64,000 bases of DNA from Tenodera sinensis (GCA_030765045.1 CM060962.1:142329525-142393524), one strand, 5' to 3'. Counted from the stretch's first letter, positions 1-10,950 are shown. Program-made: numbers and translations. Notes: generated by a model from the sequence alone, not told the origin.

Positions 1-69
1 TCGTTCTGTGAAATCAGATTTTGCAAAATTCGATTCTTGTCCTGTGTAGAAGCTAGGGAATATCAGCAG

Positions 70-1759
70 TTTTTTTTTTCAAAACTCGATAGATGCACTT
101 GCTCAGTTAAAGCAAAGGTCGATAGATGCAATTTTATAATTTTATAATCCAAAGTGTAGCAACCTCAATTCTATGAAACGCATGTTGGCATTGACTGCCA
201 TTTCACTGTTGCGATTCTTGGAATTCTCAATCATATCTGCAAGCTTTGTACACTGCTGCTTCGTTGGAAATAACTGCGAACTCAGGTTGTGCGCTTCGAT
301 TTCACATTCATTTCCGCAAGCTTTTTGTTTCATTTATATCCCGCCTTTAACTGCAGAGGTCATATCGGCGACCTTGCCTATTGGCAATGGTGTTACTCGT
401 TTAACAGTGGGTTTTTCGGTCTTTGGGGTTTTTATACGTTGAATTCACACACACATTCACACTTTCATTCATACTTCCAGACTCAGGGAAGGATGAAGAA
501 CAATCTTGACTGGAGAAAAATTCCTACTCCCCTGCCGGGAATCGAACCCGGGACCCCTTGCACGGCAGGCAGGTGCTTCTACAAGCTTTGTTATACTTAC
601 ATGACAATGTTTTTTCTTAGTTGAGACACTGCACTGTACTATGCACAATGGACAGGAGCTCAGATTGTGAAACTGTACGAGTTGTAGAATGTGCTGGTGG
701 TAGGAATTGCAAAAACAAGGAAAGGAAATCAAACTGCAAGCCAAGGAAAACTCATACTCCAGCAATTACATGTTCAGATAGTCTCGAGTGCACTCCACGA
801 AATCCTAAAACTAAACCTTCCAAGGAATCACAGGGGTGTCAAAAGTAAGATTATCTCTCCTGGCTAGAAAATTTCACTTATCCTGGGTATGCGTCAAAGG
901 AAACCAGAGGTGACAGAACAGGAATATTACAGAAGGGCATTACTGCTGCTATACAGCAAGACATTAAGAAGTACATATGTAGAGAAAGCCACTATGGAAG
1001 AGCAAAATCAATTAGGGGATATTTACCTCCAGAACTTAAAATCAGAAAAATGTGGACCAATTTTTGCAGCGAAAGAAGATTAAGAAATCTACCAGTCTGC
1101 TCATTGTCAAAATATAAAGACATATTTTACAACTTCTTCAATCTTTTATTCCGTACACCACACACTGACACATGGGACTGATGAAGATTAAGACAGAGGC
1201 AGATGTGGAAAAGAGAAACGATCTAAGAACCATGTACAGACTGCACAAGCACAAATAAAGTTGAAAGCTTACATATTCATATTGTTTGAAATTTCTTTGT
1301 GTGTATTCAATATGTTTATTATATAAATAAAACAAAATATATGTTATTGTGAATGTAGCAGTACTTGGTTTCCAAGATTATACCTAATAAAATAATCCTT
1401 ATAAGCATTAATATGTTGGTTGTATAGTACATTATGTATTATAAAGAGGCGAAAATAAATGAATAAATAAAAAGCAAGAAAAACAATAAATGACAAAAAT
1501 AACGAAATTTCATGTCTTAATTTCTCGCTCACGCAGAAAAGTTTATCAGCTTTTGAAAAAACTCCGCATATTCAAACCCCATATTTGCACCTGTCAAACT
1601 ATGTTATTTGCTTCTTTTCACATTCAATGGGACAGTATCAGGAAGGAGAATTGAATGATTAATATATTTGCTGTGCTAACCAATTAGTATTGCCAATAAA
1701 TAGAAAAAACCGTTTTTCTCAGAGACGCATTTTGTGCATCTATCGAGTTTTGAAAAAAA
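70..1759. mobile_element. TIR-flanked element inserted in Gypsy-A env
   Basis: The ends at 70-98 and 1734-1759 are inverted copies of one another. The shared core is a T-run, then CAAAACTCGATAGATGCAC. The subterminal motif TCGATAGATGCA occurs a second time near 119. The interior has short ORFs (for example 142-333 minus, 621-848 plus, 889-1083 plus) with no domain I recognise. The element lies beside the env remnant of Gypsy-A, so it probably inserted there. I could not find a clean TSD and cannot assign a superfamily. Confidence 0.6.
425..600 (-). repeat. tRNA-derived SINE
   Basis: On the minus strand, 530-590 reads as a tRNA-like head with a good pol III B box (GGTTCGATTCC) in a stem-like context. 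A pyrimidine-rich body and a GT-rich 3' stretch (about 425-470) follow. This is the usual build of an insect tRNA-derived SINE. It is not a functional tRNA because no acceptor stem or anticodon arm can be folded around the B box. It lies inside the TIR element. Boundaries are approximate. Confidence 0.6.
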
Positions 1760-1764
1760 CGATC

Positions 1765-2270
1765 CTAAATTTTCATTTGTAGATCATCAAGCATCTTAAA
1801 TTCTTGCTGCTGGCTTTTGTTTAGGAAGTCTTGAATTCTAACTAAATTATCTTCCAATACCTTCTCATTGAAAGCCAAACTCATAAGTGAATCATTGGAC
1901 GAACCTAGAGAAGCCTTTACTACAGATACTTGTTCATTCAACAAATTTGTAATGCCTTTTTCATTTTCCTCCACATGCTGTATTTGCTCATTATAATATT
2001 CCGCGTCATCATTATCTAATGTACCAAACAATAGTTTCAAAACCTACCCTCCTACATCGATAACACCTCTTTTTGTACGCCTCTCCTGATGACCTGTAAT
2101 TTCCCTCAACAACCCTTCGGTTCTTCTTAACTTGCCTAATGTATCCTGTATTTTATTCTTAAAGGTTGTACACCTTGACCATTCTGCAAGGAAACGTGCT
2201 CGAATGCACTCAGAGTATACTTTATATAATTTTCTGTAGTATCTATCTGGTACTCTAAATTACCTAAATC
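1765..2270 (-). pseudogene. Endogenous errantivirus-type env (F-like) remnant
   Basis: The 91-codon ORF at 1765-2040 begins with a FGTL motif followed by a D/Y/N-rich helical stretch (DAEYYNEQI). This is characteristic of the segment just after the fusion peptide in insect Gypsy Env and baculovirus F-like proteins. Immediately upstream in the same direction a dibasic RxKR-type cleavage motif can be read, but an in-frame stop lies between the two. The protein would be a membrane fusion glycoprotein in an intact element. Here it is a dead fragment: the C-terminus is lost at the junction with the TIR element, and the N-terminal part beyond about 2270 cannot be followed. Assignment is by motif only. 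Confidence 0.6.
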
Positions 2271-2371
2271 TACATACACAATTATCCAAGGCTAGCCTTA
2301 CCTTCATTAAAAAGGTTTAATCCGGTTCACATGTACCTTTTGCAACCTTTTCCTTCTTTTCAGTGTCACAT

Positions 2372-4171
2372 TTACCCCTTAACTGCCACTATTACATATA
2401 GGCCTATCCATTGGCTAGAAATTGTACCTGATCTGCCCCTACATTCTGTCTCATCTTTTAGTAACACCTTTTGCCCTACCTCGTATTTAACTTCCTCACT
2501 TTGATGATCACAGTATTCCTTGCTCTTATTTTTCCTTGTAATTAGACTATCTCTAGCCAGCTTGTGAGCACTTTGTAGCCTACTTTTCAACTCGCTCGTA
2601 TAGTCATCATAGGGATAATTAATCTCTGGTTCCTTTTTTTAGTGTTAGGGGTGTCCTACACTCATACCCGAACAAAAGCTCAAAAGGTGTATACCCAGTG
2701 GATGAATGCACAGTAGTATTGTATACAAACACAGCAAACTTCATCAATTCATCCTAGTCTGTTTGATCCCTCCCCACATAATGCCACAAATATTCAGCCA
2801 GAACACGGTAACTTCTCTCCAGTCCACCGTTTGCCTGTGGGTGAAAAGCTGTAGTCTGCAACTTGGTTATCCTCATTAGCTTGCAGACATTTTTGAACAA
2901 ATCACTTAAGAATTCAGAACCCTGGTCTGTTAACACCTTCAATGGAATTCCGTAACGCAAAATAATGTTTTCCACGAACTCCTTAGCAACCGTCACCACA
3001 TCGTGTTTTTCTGGAGGCACGGCTACCATATATTTGGTAAGTTCATCTTGGCAGGTCAAGATATACTTGTTCCCCTTATTAGTCACCGTTAATGGCCCCA
3101 CTATATTGAGAGATAATTTTTCGAAAGATTTTGCTGTGGTACTTATTTCCTCGGTCGCAAAAGCGTATTCTTTTGACAACTCTCGCATTTCTTTATATCA
3201 TACTCTATGCCCTTTTTCATAACTGGCCATTGATAATTCTTCCTGATGGCCAAGTAGGTTTTTGTGACACCCCTGTGACCACCCGTAGGACTGTCGTGTG
3301 CCTCCTTTTTTTGCTCCTCCGTTATCTCCCCTTCTCCTGCAACTTCCATAACTCTAATACGAGAAAGTGCATCCGCGTTCCCGTTCAACGACCCCTTTTT
3401 GTAAACAATCCGGTAATCGTATTCTTCCAATTTGATTCGCCATCTGAGTAGTCTCGAACCCGGTTCCTTGACACTCAACCATTTAAGTGGCCTATGATCA
3501 GTTACAATAATAAATATTCTCCCTAGTAGATAAGGCCTAAAGTGCTTGCAAGCCCACACTATTGCAAACAGTTCCTTTTCTATTGTGCTATAATGCTTTT
3601 CTGCCTTAGAGTTCTACTTGCAAACGCTACTGGCAAATCCCTACCTATCGGGCCTTGCGACAATAATGCCCCTAATCCATCCTGACTGGCATCTGTTGAG
3701 AAATCTGGATATTGAAATATAGGTTTTGACAACTTTTGCTTCAAAGTATTAAAGGCTATCTGTTGATCACCCCCCCCCCCCCCCGATGAACTTCGCGTTA
3801 TTTTTTAGCAACAGGTGCAACAGTGCTGTTATTTTGCTAAAATGAGGAATGAATCGGCGATAGTAATAAACTAAACCCAGAATTGCTCTTAATTCAGTCA
3901 GTCCTTTAGGTATGGGATAATTTGCTACTGCTTCCACTTTCTTTGGGTCGGGTTGTACCCCATTCTCCGAAATTACACGAAAAAGGTAGCTAACCTCTTT
4001 TCTCAAAAATTCACATTTTTCCGGCAGCAGTTCTAGATTGTACCTTCTAAACCTCTGAAATAATTCCCTCAATTTTTGATCATGCTCCTTAAGCGATCCT
4101 GCATAGAAAACTACGTCGTCCAGGAAAACAAAGCACCTGGATGGCGATAAACCCGCCAGCACCATATTCAT
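2372..4171 (-). pseudogene. Gypsy-A pol fragment (RT palm to integrase)
   Basis: Domains in order on the minus strand: RT palm and thumb at 4171-3767, with FLDD in place of YxDD; RNase H at about 3750-3370, including a DAS motif and the TDHRPLKW segment; integrase zinc domain near 3350-3150, with H...H and CESC; integrase core at 3188-2754; and a GPY/F-like C-terminal module at 2590-2372. In the core the first catalytic Asp is replaced (NIVGP where DIVGP is usual), while TDQGSEF and the Glu of GGLERSYRVL remain. Frames change at several points, and a C-homopolymer at about 3767-3785 breaks the reading near the RT/RNase H border. The N-terminal half of RT and the protease are deleted. Clearly Ty3/Gypsy pol, clearly non-functional. 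Confidence 0.88.
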
Positions 4172-4483
4172 AATTTTTAGTACTTACACTAGTATTTGCG
4201 CTTACACTAGGATTTGTGTTTACACTAGGAAAAGCAGGATTAGCACGACTATCACTTAATTTCAAATTTTCCAGTGCTTGCTTTACACCCTGGATTTCCA
4301 TAACGACTTCATTTACATAATCATTTAAATCTTCTATATTTACAGTTAACCTCCTACCTCCGCTTTCTCCTTTCTGTAACCTAACCTTACTATCTTCCAA
4401 TTCTTTGCAGGCTGTTTCTCTCTCATTATTCAATATCTGCCCTACTTCTTCCCTACGCTTACTACTACTACCACCGCCGCCGC

Positions 4484-4514
<31 letters not shown>

Positions 4515-4566
4515 ACCGCCACCACCACCACCACCACTACCACTACCACTACCACTACCACTACCA

Positions 4567-4605
<39 letters not shown>

Positions 4606-4980
4606 TCTCTCTCTCTCTCAGATTTCTCAACAAATCGAACAAATTCTTGATTAATTTCTTTCTTTACGTTTTCTATCTCACCCGCAACCTGAGTTCTGTT
4701 CTCCCTAACCTCAATTCTTAAATTATCCAATTCACTTCTAATTTCCCCCTGAAAATTTTCTATCACATGTTGTTGGTTTTCTATTTTCTGTGCTAATTCT
4801 GTCAAGCCTCGATTATTACTCTCCAATTTCTCTGTCAACGCTTTGTTACTACTACCTCTTTCTCTATCTTTTCAGTTAAACTTTGGGTGGTCATTCCTAA
4901 CTGTTCAGTGAAACATTTATGGTTATTTACCAATTTCTCAGTTAAACTTATTTTCATTTCATTCAACATTGCCAATATCG
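4172..4980 (-). pseudogene. Gypsy-A gag-like coiled-coil ORF with Ser/Gly repeat
   Basis: The open frame at 4838-4172 encodes a long heptad-like coiled coil (LESNNRGLTELAQKIE and on), then a tract of Ser, Ser-Gly and Gly residues produced by a trinucleotide array, then a second helical stretch rich in E, K and N. Coiled-coil sequence of the same type continues upstream to about 4980 in another frame, so a frameshift splits the N-terminus. No CCHC knuckle is seen. A Gag role is inferred from position upstream of pol and from similarity in style to the Gag of Gypsy-B. The last residues before the stop belong to out-of-frame RT sequence across the deletion junction. Confidence 0.6.
4460..4619 (+). 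repeat. Interrupted trinucleotide array (CTA/CCA/CCG) plus (CT)n
   Basis: On the plus strand the array goes from CTA units to CCG/CCA, then CCACTA, then pure CTA, and ends in a short CT run. All units keep a 3-bp register, so the surrounding gag-like frame stays open through the array. Confidence 0.95.
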
Positions 4981-5477
4981 CCCTAGCAGGTTACTTTCTG
5001 CATTTACAACTGGTGTTTGACATTCCCTGCCAGAATGACCTTCCCTTAGCTGTTCTCTTTGATCTGATACATTTACATTTCCCCCTACATTTGCTACTAC
5101 ATCTACAGTTTCCCTACTTACAGCTTCTATCTCCTGAATTTTAATATCTACTACAGATATTCCAACATCTTGCCGTTTCTAAGAAGCATCTACCTAAATA
5201 TCACTGATACATTAGTTTAACACTAAGTACCTTATTATTGTTGCTGCACACTGATGTTGCCACCGTCCCTGATGTTACTGGTCCACTACTTCCGCAGTCT
5301 GTTAGTTCTCTTCTTCTCGAATCTTGTTGGCTCAGTCCTTATTGTGTCAGCTTCTGTTGGTCCTCTTCTTCACGAATATCGTTTGCCCAATCCTCGTCGT
5401 CTTATCGTGCCACACGTTGGTTCGCCATTTGACGCTCACTACTCTCCCCTGGGTCGAAGATGTGGTCTTTAAGATCT

Positions 5478-5494
5478 AAAAGATCTCGTCGCCA
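5478..5494 (-). promoter_or_regulatory. Putative primer-binding site of Gypsy-A
   Basis: On the minus strand the sequence begins TGGCGAC, the complement of a tRNA 3' end (CCA). It resembles PBSs of Gypsy elements primed by tRNA-Arg over about the first seven bases only. It lies upstream of the gag-like ORF, as expected for a 5' end on the right. The match is short. Confidence 0.35.
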
Positions 5495-5545
5495 GGATAT
5501 CTCCTATCCTGTGTTTGGTGTCCCGGTATCTAACTAGCTCTAGCA
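5495..5545 (-). repeat. Start of probable Gypsy-A 5' LTR, cut by the MITE
   Basis: This sequence lies outside the putative PBS. After the nested insertion it continues at 11287, where the last 8 bp (CTCTAGCA) are repeated as the MITE TSD. The outer LTR border cannot be set because no second LTR is in the window. Confidence 0.4.
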
Positions 5546-5553
5546 CAGGCGTG

Positions 5554-6314
5554 CAGGCGCGGCTCCTCAGGGTAGGCAGGGTAGGCACTGCCTGCCCCAC
5601 CGTAATACATCAACAATGTTTAGCTATGATTCTGCATTTTATCATTTGAACCGTCATTTTCCCTAAATTGCAGTTCAACAAAAGTTTTCTCGGTTATAAT
5701 GACCAGCGCATGGTCAAATCCTTGTATCTCAATTCCGATTCATCAAAACTGAGCTGCTTGTTTGAACTAGCTTAACCTCTGCCGGCCCGGCCCCCTTTCC
5801 TCAGTACGAGGCCCTTGAACATGGATAAGGAAATATTCCGTCTGTATACGCACTCCGAGCATGCGTAGACGCGTCTGCCAGCAGTCAGAACACTTGCCGG
5901 CTCAAATCCGAATTTATGCGACTTTTTTCGAACGGGCATACTGCACGAACGAAGATCTCAGAGATCCGAATCATCTCGTTGTCACTCTGTGTAATACTAG
6001 TGTGTTGTAATACCAGTATGACCGACTTAATTAGTGAACTATTACAAAGCCCGCTTTCGCGGCGCACTGACAATGAAAAGAGGAGTGCTTTAGCTATTTA
6101 ACACAATGCTACAGTCAGACAATTCTTCAATTTCTTCATTCATTTTAGTTTTGGCGGTAATTCGTCCGTAAGTCACACTCATTCACTCTGCACTTATTAA
6201 ACAACCAAACAATATATTGTTTGCGTTATCCGCAATAACTTCGCCCCCTTTATTTCGGATAAACGGGGTTCTACTGTATTATTACTACCGTTATTAGTAT
6301 TACTATTATTGCTG

Positions 6315-6397
<83 letters not shown>

Positions 6398-6456
6398 TTG
6401 TTGTTGCTGCTGTTACACTTTGCCTTCCCTAAAATTTTGACTGCGAGCCGCCACTG
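5554..6456. mobile_element. Non-autonomous hAT-like element (903 bp)
   Basis: It starts CAGGCGCGGCTC and ends GAGCCGCCACTG, giving a short imperfect TIR of the CAGTGGCGGCTC type known from hAT elements. It is flanked by a perfect 8-bp TSD, CAGGCGTG (5546-5553 and 6457-6464). That TSD is the first 8 bp of MITE M1. No transposase ORF is present. The interior contains a (TTA)n array. Confidence 0.85.
6317..6397 (+). repeat. (TTA)n microsatellite
   Basis: About 27 near-perfect TTA units lie inside the 903-bp hAT derivative. Confidence 0.95.
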
Positions 6457-6622
6457 CAGGCGTGTCAAACAGCACTCACCAGGTGTGAAAATATTCCCCT
6501 ATTTTCCCTCCCTTCGTGATGATCAAATCGGAAAACGGTAAAAACAAAGCGAAAACCGGTTCTACTAGCGCGTGCTACTGCAGTTAAAGAGGGGAGGACT
6601 CCTCTCTTCTCGCCCTCGGAGT

Positions 6623-6916
6623 TGAAGCGGTTCCCTTCGATCTCTTCTTTTTAATGATTATGTCGGAGAGCACGGGATTCAGGGGGAACGGAGAAATAAA
6701 CAACACTAGTTTTTCATTATTAATAAATACATATATATCAACTTCACTATTTACATTCGTCACTGCTTACATCCGCTCCTTCCACTTTCATTGCTCATGC
6801 TTCACTGAACCTTTGTTCCAGTCGACTGACCGGGCAAGTGCCTCTTGGCTAGTCGAACAGCTGACGGGTCATTAACCCCGCCTAGGTTGAATTTAGTGGT
6901 ATTTAATACTGTTTCA
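6623..6916 (-). repeat. Gypsy-B 3' LTR
   Basis: Direct repeat of 10969-11265, starting TGAAGCGG and ending GTTTCA on the plus strand. It is 294 bp long, 3 bp shorter than the partner because of small indels, including a 4-bp one (CACT). No strong polypurine tract is visible next to it. Confidence 0.93.
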
Positions 6917-7309
6917 AGCGCTCCGTCATAAAAAGATTAACCTGCCAGGGAGGTTGCAGTGTTCATCTTTTCATGACTATGTCCTCCGTGATACATTTTA
7001 TATATATTTAGTAAATTACAGTTATTTTGAACATTATATATACGATTCTTTATCTTTTCCTTTCTTTCGACCCGAGCGGCGTCTAATAATGGTGTTCAAC
7101 CGCACTACACAATTTTTCTTTGCACTTATCAACCATTGGTTCACTGACACTTTGAAAACTATTTGCATAATTGAATAGGTTCACTTTCTTTCTTAATTGC
7201 AATATACATGAATATGTTTACTGTCCCGTTTACCAACAAGCAAGTATGAACAGTCTTTAATAATCACTATTTATTTCCAAGAATTAACGTAGATTCCTCT
7301 TTTTTTTAT

Positions 7310-8533
7310 TTATCTCTCTCTCTCTCTTTTTAGGATTCTGGCAATGGTATTTGGCCTTCTGCAGCTAATAGGCGTCTTGTAATGTCGGAGGAATTGCTTG
7401 TGGAATCTGCCTATGCGTTTTGCTTCCTTTTCGTCGAATAGTTCGTAGGTATCGGTGCCGAATTTTGCCGTGACTGATACCGGTCCTCGGTAAATTAATT
7501 CCATCCTGTGGTATCTTTTGTTTAAGGCGCTAGATTTGGCATAGTCTCTCACTGACACCTTATCACATATATTTATTTTCCATTTTCTTCGCCATTTTCG
7601 TTGGTGGTGTGCCTTGCGCTTTTCTGCTCGGGACCTGAGACGTTCTACCACCCTTTTATACATTTCCAGTCCGGAGAGATATTGGTCAAGGTCACATGAG
7701 CACAAAATTTTCTCCCTGATAGCTGATTGGATGTCGTTGGCCTGTTTGGCCTCCGGGTATGAAAGTGTACAGTGCTTCTTTTCATAAATATTTTCGATTT
7801 TTTGTAGCCCGATGCTAGCCTGGATGTAATGTTTTCTTTCTTCATCACAAGATTCGTACTTATTATTATATTCCTCCATTTCTGACTCATTATCATGTTT
7901 GTATATTACCTCAACTAAGCTTTGGCTCTTGTTAACTTCTATATGCTGTACAAAAAATGTCTCTTGGCTTAAAGCAATTTCTCCCGGCGTTTTCTCAACA
8001 GTGTGATCGTCTTCGCTTCTTACAAATGGAATATTTATTCTTTGATCGCCTCTTCCTATTATCAGGTTTCTGTTTACAAAATCTAATTTTGCTTTCATGG
8101 TGTATAGCACGTCACAGCCTAGTAAGAAGTCACAGATTAAGTTTGGTATTACAAGGAATATTATTTCAGCGTCTCCACTACCTATAGTGAGTGGAATCAT
8201 TATTTGTGTTCGAACTCTTTGTACGCTCTTCCCTACTGCTACACGACAAATCACGTTCTTTACGAGTAGGGTCATTAGTTTTAATTTTCGTTGCAGTAGA
8301 TGGTGGTAAATTTTTAAACTGCAGACGCTCAAGCTAGCCCCGGTATCTATTGTTAAGTTGTAAGATTCGCCGGCTATAATAGCTGTTATTCTGGGAGATT
8401 CTGCGATTTCTGTGTCGGTCATATGTTGGAAGGTTGCTACTGTGTTTTCTATCTTTCGTCCATTGGTAGGCTCGGTTATCCATATGATGTTGGATTCTTG
8501 ACCTCTGCTTATGACAGCCTCGTTAGAATCCAA
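7310..8533 (-). CDS. Gypsy-B protease fused in frame to integrase C-terminus
   Basis: This open frame of 407 codons begins in a Gag-Pol overlap region. At about residues 60-75 it has the retropepsin active site DTGAS, and near residue 140 the second protease motif LLGCDV, so the N-terminal third is an aspartic protease. From about residue 285 on it carries a basic stretch and a GPY/F-type module (IYRGPVSVTAKFGTDTYEL), which is the C-terminal domain of Gypsy integrases. RT, RNase H and the integrase catalytic core are missing, yet the frame runs through the junction without a stop. The element could supply protease for its own Gag but must borrow RT and integrase. The exact start is uncertain because pol is normally reached by frameshifting from gag. 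Confidence 0.8.
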   Translation of the reverse strand: MDSNEAVISRGQESNIIWITEPTNGRKIENTVATFQHMTDTEIAESPRITAIIAGESYNLTIDTGASLSVCSLKIYHHLLQRKLKLMTLLVKNVICRVAVGKSVQRVRTQIMIPLTIGSGDAEIIFLVIPNLICDFLLGCDVLYTMKAKLDFVNRNLIIGRGDQRINIPFVRSEDDHTVEKTPGEIALSQETFFVQHIEVNKSQSLVEVIYKHDNESEMEEYNNKYESCDEERKHYIQASIGLQKIENIYEKKHCTLSYPEAKQANDIQSAIREKILCSCDLDQYLSGLEMYKRVVERLRSRAEKRKAHHQRKWRRKWKINICDKVSVRDYAKSSALNKRYHRMELIYRGPVSVTAKFGTDTYELFDEKEAKRIGRFHKQFLRHYKTPISCRRPNTIARILKRERER

Positions 8534-8547
8534 AACAAGACCGCTTA

Positions 8548-10522
8548 TCAGTTTTCCTGTTCATCTCTACTCGAGTTTATCTGTCCTGAGTTTATATTTT
8601 GGTGGTGGTCGGTTCCATTTCCATTTTCAGTTATTTGGGGTTCGTATCCTCTCCTCTCCGAATGACCTGGTGAACTATTTCTGTCTGTTCGGTATCGATT
8701 CCTGCCGGATTCGTCGTCAGATCGGCTTCCGTTCCGGCGATAATCTTCCTGGGCCCTGTTTCGCAAATGATAACCTCTAGCTCTTCCTCGATATTGAAAG
8801 TTTCGATGTCGTGGGCTTGATCGGATAAAGTTAATGTGATGTTCATGGTTATTTCGATTGTTCCAGTTGTGATTTTCGCGCCCTCTACTCCAATTACTAG
8901 AGTTGGGTATCTCGGGTTCGTATCTCTCTCGGGTATTTTGATATCTACGTCCCCGGTTGAAGTTTGTCATTTCGAACTCCGGACCTCTGGGAATTTTGCC
9001 ATCTGTGAAACGTTGGTTCATCCCTGTTGAAATTGTTGGCCTGTGCGGCGTTCCCTGGGCTATGATGGAAGTCATGGCCGTTAGTTTCGAATGCCGATAT
9101 TAATTCAATTATTTCCGTTAAATTCTTGGGTTAGGCTACTATTAGGTAGTTTCTTATTTGTTCCGGAAAATGCTGGATGATTAGATTTATGAAATCTCTC
9201 TCTGACGGGCGGTTCAATTAGTTTGCTCCGTTGGGCCCACAATAATAAGTAAACCACCATTGTTTGACCGTTACGGATATCGTATCTGCTATTGTTGAGA
9301 GAGGTTCTGATGTGATTTTGGGCGGTCGGACTCCAGTATCGGTTTAAAAATGCATTCTTGAAATATTGGTAATCCTGGTCTGCCCCTAGTGTTAATCTCA
9401 GCCAATTAAGGGATCGATTGCGTAAACCTTTTTTAACGAGCATTTTTAGCGCGTCCGGTACATTTTTGAGTTTGAAATGCTCCTCGATGTCCAAAATAAA
9501 TTGCCTAGGGTTATCCCCGACGTTCTCGTCGAATGTTGGTACCGTAAGTTCGTTAAGCAGGTTATTAAATCCCATAAAGTTGTTGGTACATACTTGCGAG
9601 CTTGGTATCTGGGCTACGTTATATTGTGGACGAGTTTCTGCGATATGTTGGCATTCCACATTCGCTTCACTCGAACTTTCATTACAAATACTGGCTGTTA
9701 CGCTTGGAGTGCTTGTTTGGGATAGTTCGAGCCTCCGAATTGACTCTCTTAATTCATTAATGCTACATTCCGTTACTTCTACCCCTTTTTCAACTCTCAA
9801 GTGACTTGAGATCTGCTCTTTAACATTCTCTTTTAATGATTCGAGCGTTTCAATTGATACTCTTCGATCTTGTTCTATCGCGAGCTGCATTACTCTTATT
9901 TCTTTTTGATATCATTTTCGAATTCGTTTTGCTTCTTGGTTAATTTATTATCTAATTTACTCAAGCCACCCTCCAGTTGTTCATGCAACAATTGACCTGT
10001 ATTTTCTAACTCTTTAACATTAGAACTAATACTTTTTCTTACTTCACTTATGTGTAGTGCCGCTTGTTTCCTAACCTGATCAATTTCTGTTTGCATTTTT
10101 GCTAATGCCTCGTTGTGCTGAGCTAACCCTTCATTTAGGCGAGTTTCTAATCTAACACCATTAGCCTCGATTTGTTGTAACATTGTTTTCTGTTCTGATA
10201 TTTTAGCTTCTAATTTGCTGCTCTGTTCTAGTAATTTAGATTCTAATTTGCTACTCTGTTCTGATATTTTAGCCTCAAATCCGTTCTGTGCAGCTAATAA
10301 TTGTTCAAGTATTTTCATGACATTACTATTGTTGGTGCTGGGGGAAGGCGAGTTACTTCTACTGGTAATGACTACATTGTTTTCCTGGGAGACTTCCTCC
10401 TGACTTATCCCCTCAACTTCCGTATTCTCCATTCTGTATCTTTTTGTATTACAATCTATTTCTGTGTCTAAATTGGATCTGCTATTATGAGTACCCACTA
10501 CCTTACTATTTCTTAAGAGCAT
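8548..10522 (-). pseudogene. Gypsy-B gag (coiled coil, capsid, basic tail), frameshifted
   Basis: Three frames together cover a normal-sized Gag. ORF 10522-9896 gives an N-terminal coiled coil with a repeated SSKLE(S/A)K heptad block. ORF 9890-9105 continues the coil and then has a capsid-like Gag domain (VPTFDENVGDNPRQFILDIEEHF...LNWLRLTL). ORF 9075-8548 is a basic, Arg/Asn-rich tail suited to RNA binding, without CCHC knuckles. The break near 9893 falls next to a short T-run and the second lies near 9100. Both could be real mutations or, less likely, sequencing indels. It lies just upstream of protease. Function (virus-like particle assembly) is inferred from the family. Confidence 0.75.
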
Positions 10523-10587
10523 TTACAAAGAGCACTGTTCTATTTCTCTAATAAAATTGAGTTTAACATATATTATTACAAAGCACT

Positions 10588-10589
<2 letters not shown>

Positions 10590-10632
<43 letters not shown>
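10590..10632 (+). repeat. Poly-T run (about 43 nt)
   Basis: A pure homopolymer between the Gypsy-B PBS and gag start, that is, poly-A in the element's leader. Length is likely unstable and may be affected by sequencing. Confidence 0.95.
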
Positions 10633-10637
<5 letters not shown>

Positions 10638-10950
10638 CTGTTCTGAGTATACATTGTCAAATTGTTTTTGTCCTACCCTGTTTTCTCTTGCAGAGGGTTT
10701 CTTTCCTGGCGCTGTTCCTTGTCTCGATGCTTTTACCGCTGATTGGTGCTCCGTCCTCCAAATTGGGTGTTTGTGGTTTTCCGGCACTCCTCTGGCATCC
10801 GTTAGTTGGCACTTTGCTATTCTTCGGTCCTTGCTCTCGCGATGTTAGTGTGGTTATTCGTTATAATGCAGCTTTGTTCAACCGTCGTTTTGCGCGTCAA
10901 AATTCGTACTCTCACCAACCGTCGTTTTGTTTCTCCTATTCAGGCTCCAG

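Larger units (their letters stand above)
1760..5537 (-). mobile_element. Gypsy-A: degraded env-bearing Ty3/Gypsy element
   Basis: Reading the minus strand from right to left, the element has a leader, a coiled-coil Gag, part of the reverse transcriptase, RNase H, integrase and an envelope remnant. This order and the F-type Env resemble insect errantiviruses. Every gene is broken by stops or frameshifts. A large internal deletion joins gag directly to the middle of RT near 4165. The 3' LTR is not visible in the window. The 5' end appears to continue on the far side of the 5.7-kb nested MITE insertion (5546-11286). Confidence 0.8.

Noticed and set aside
530..600. Possible tRNA gene
   Set aside because: Only the B box and its arm are tRNA-like; no acceptor stem or anticodon arm. 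Treated as a SINE. The same holds for 12165-12235, 28980-29044 and 52590-52665.
469..765. 98-codon minus ORF
   Set aside because: Runs through a SINE head; its ACRARGPGFDSRQG text is translated pol III B box.
4405..4650. Pro/Leu-rich plus ORF and Val-rich minus ORF
   Set aside because: Shadow frames of the trinucleotide array in Gypsy-A gag.
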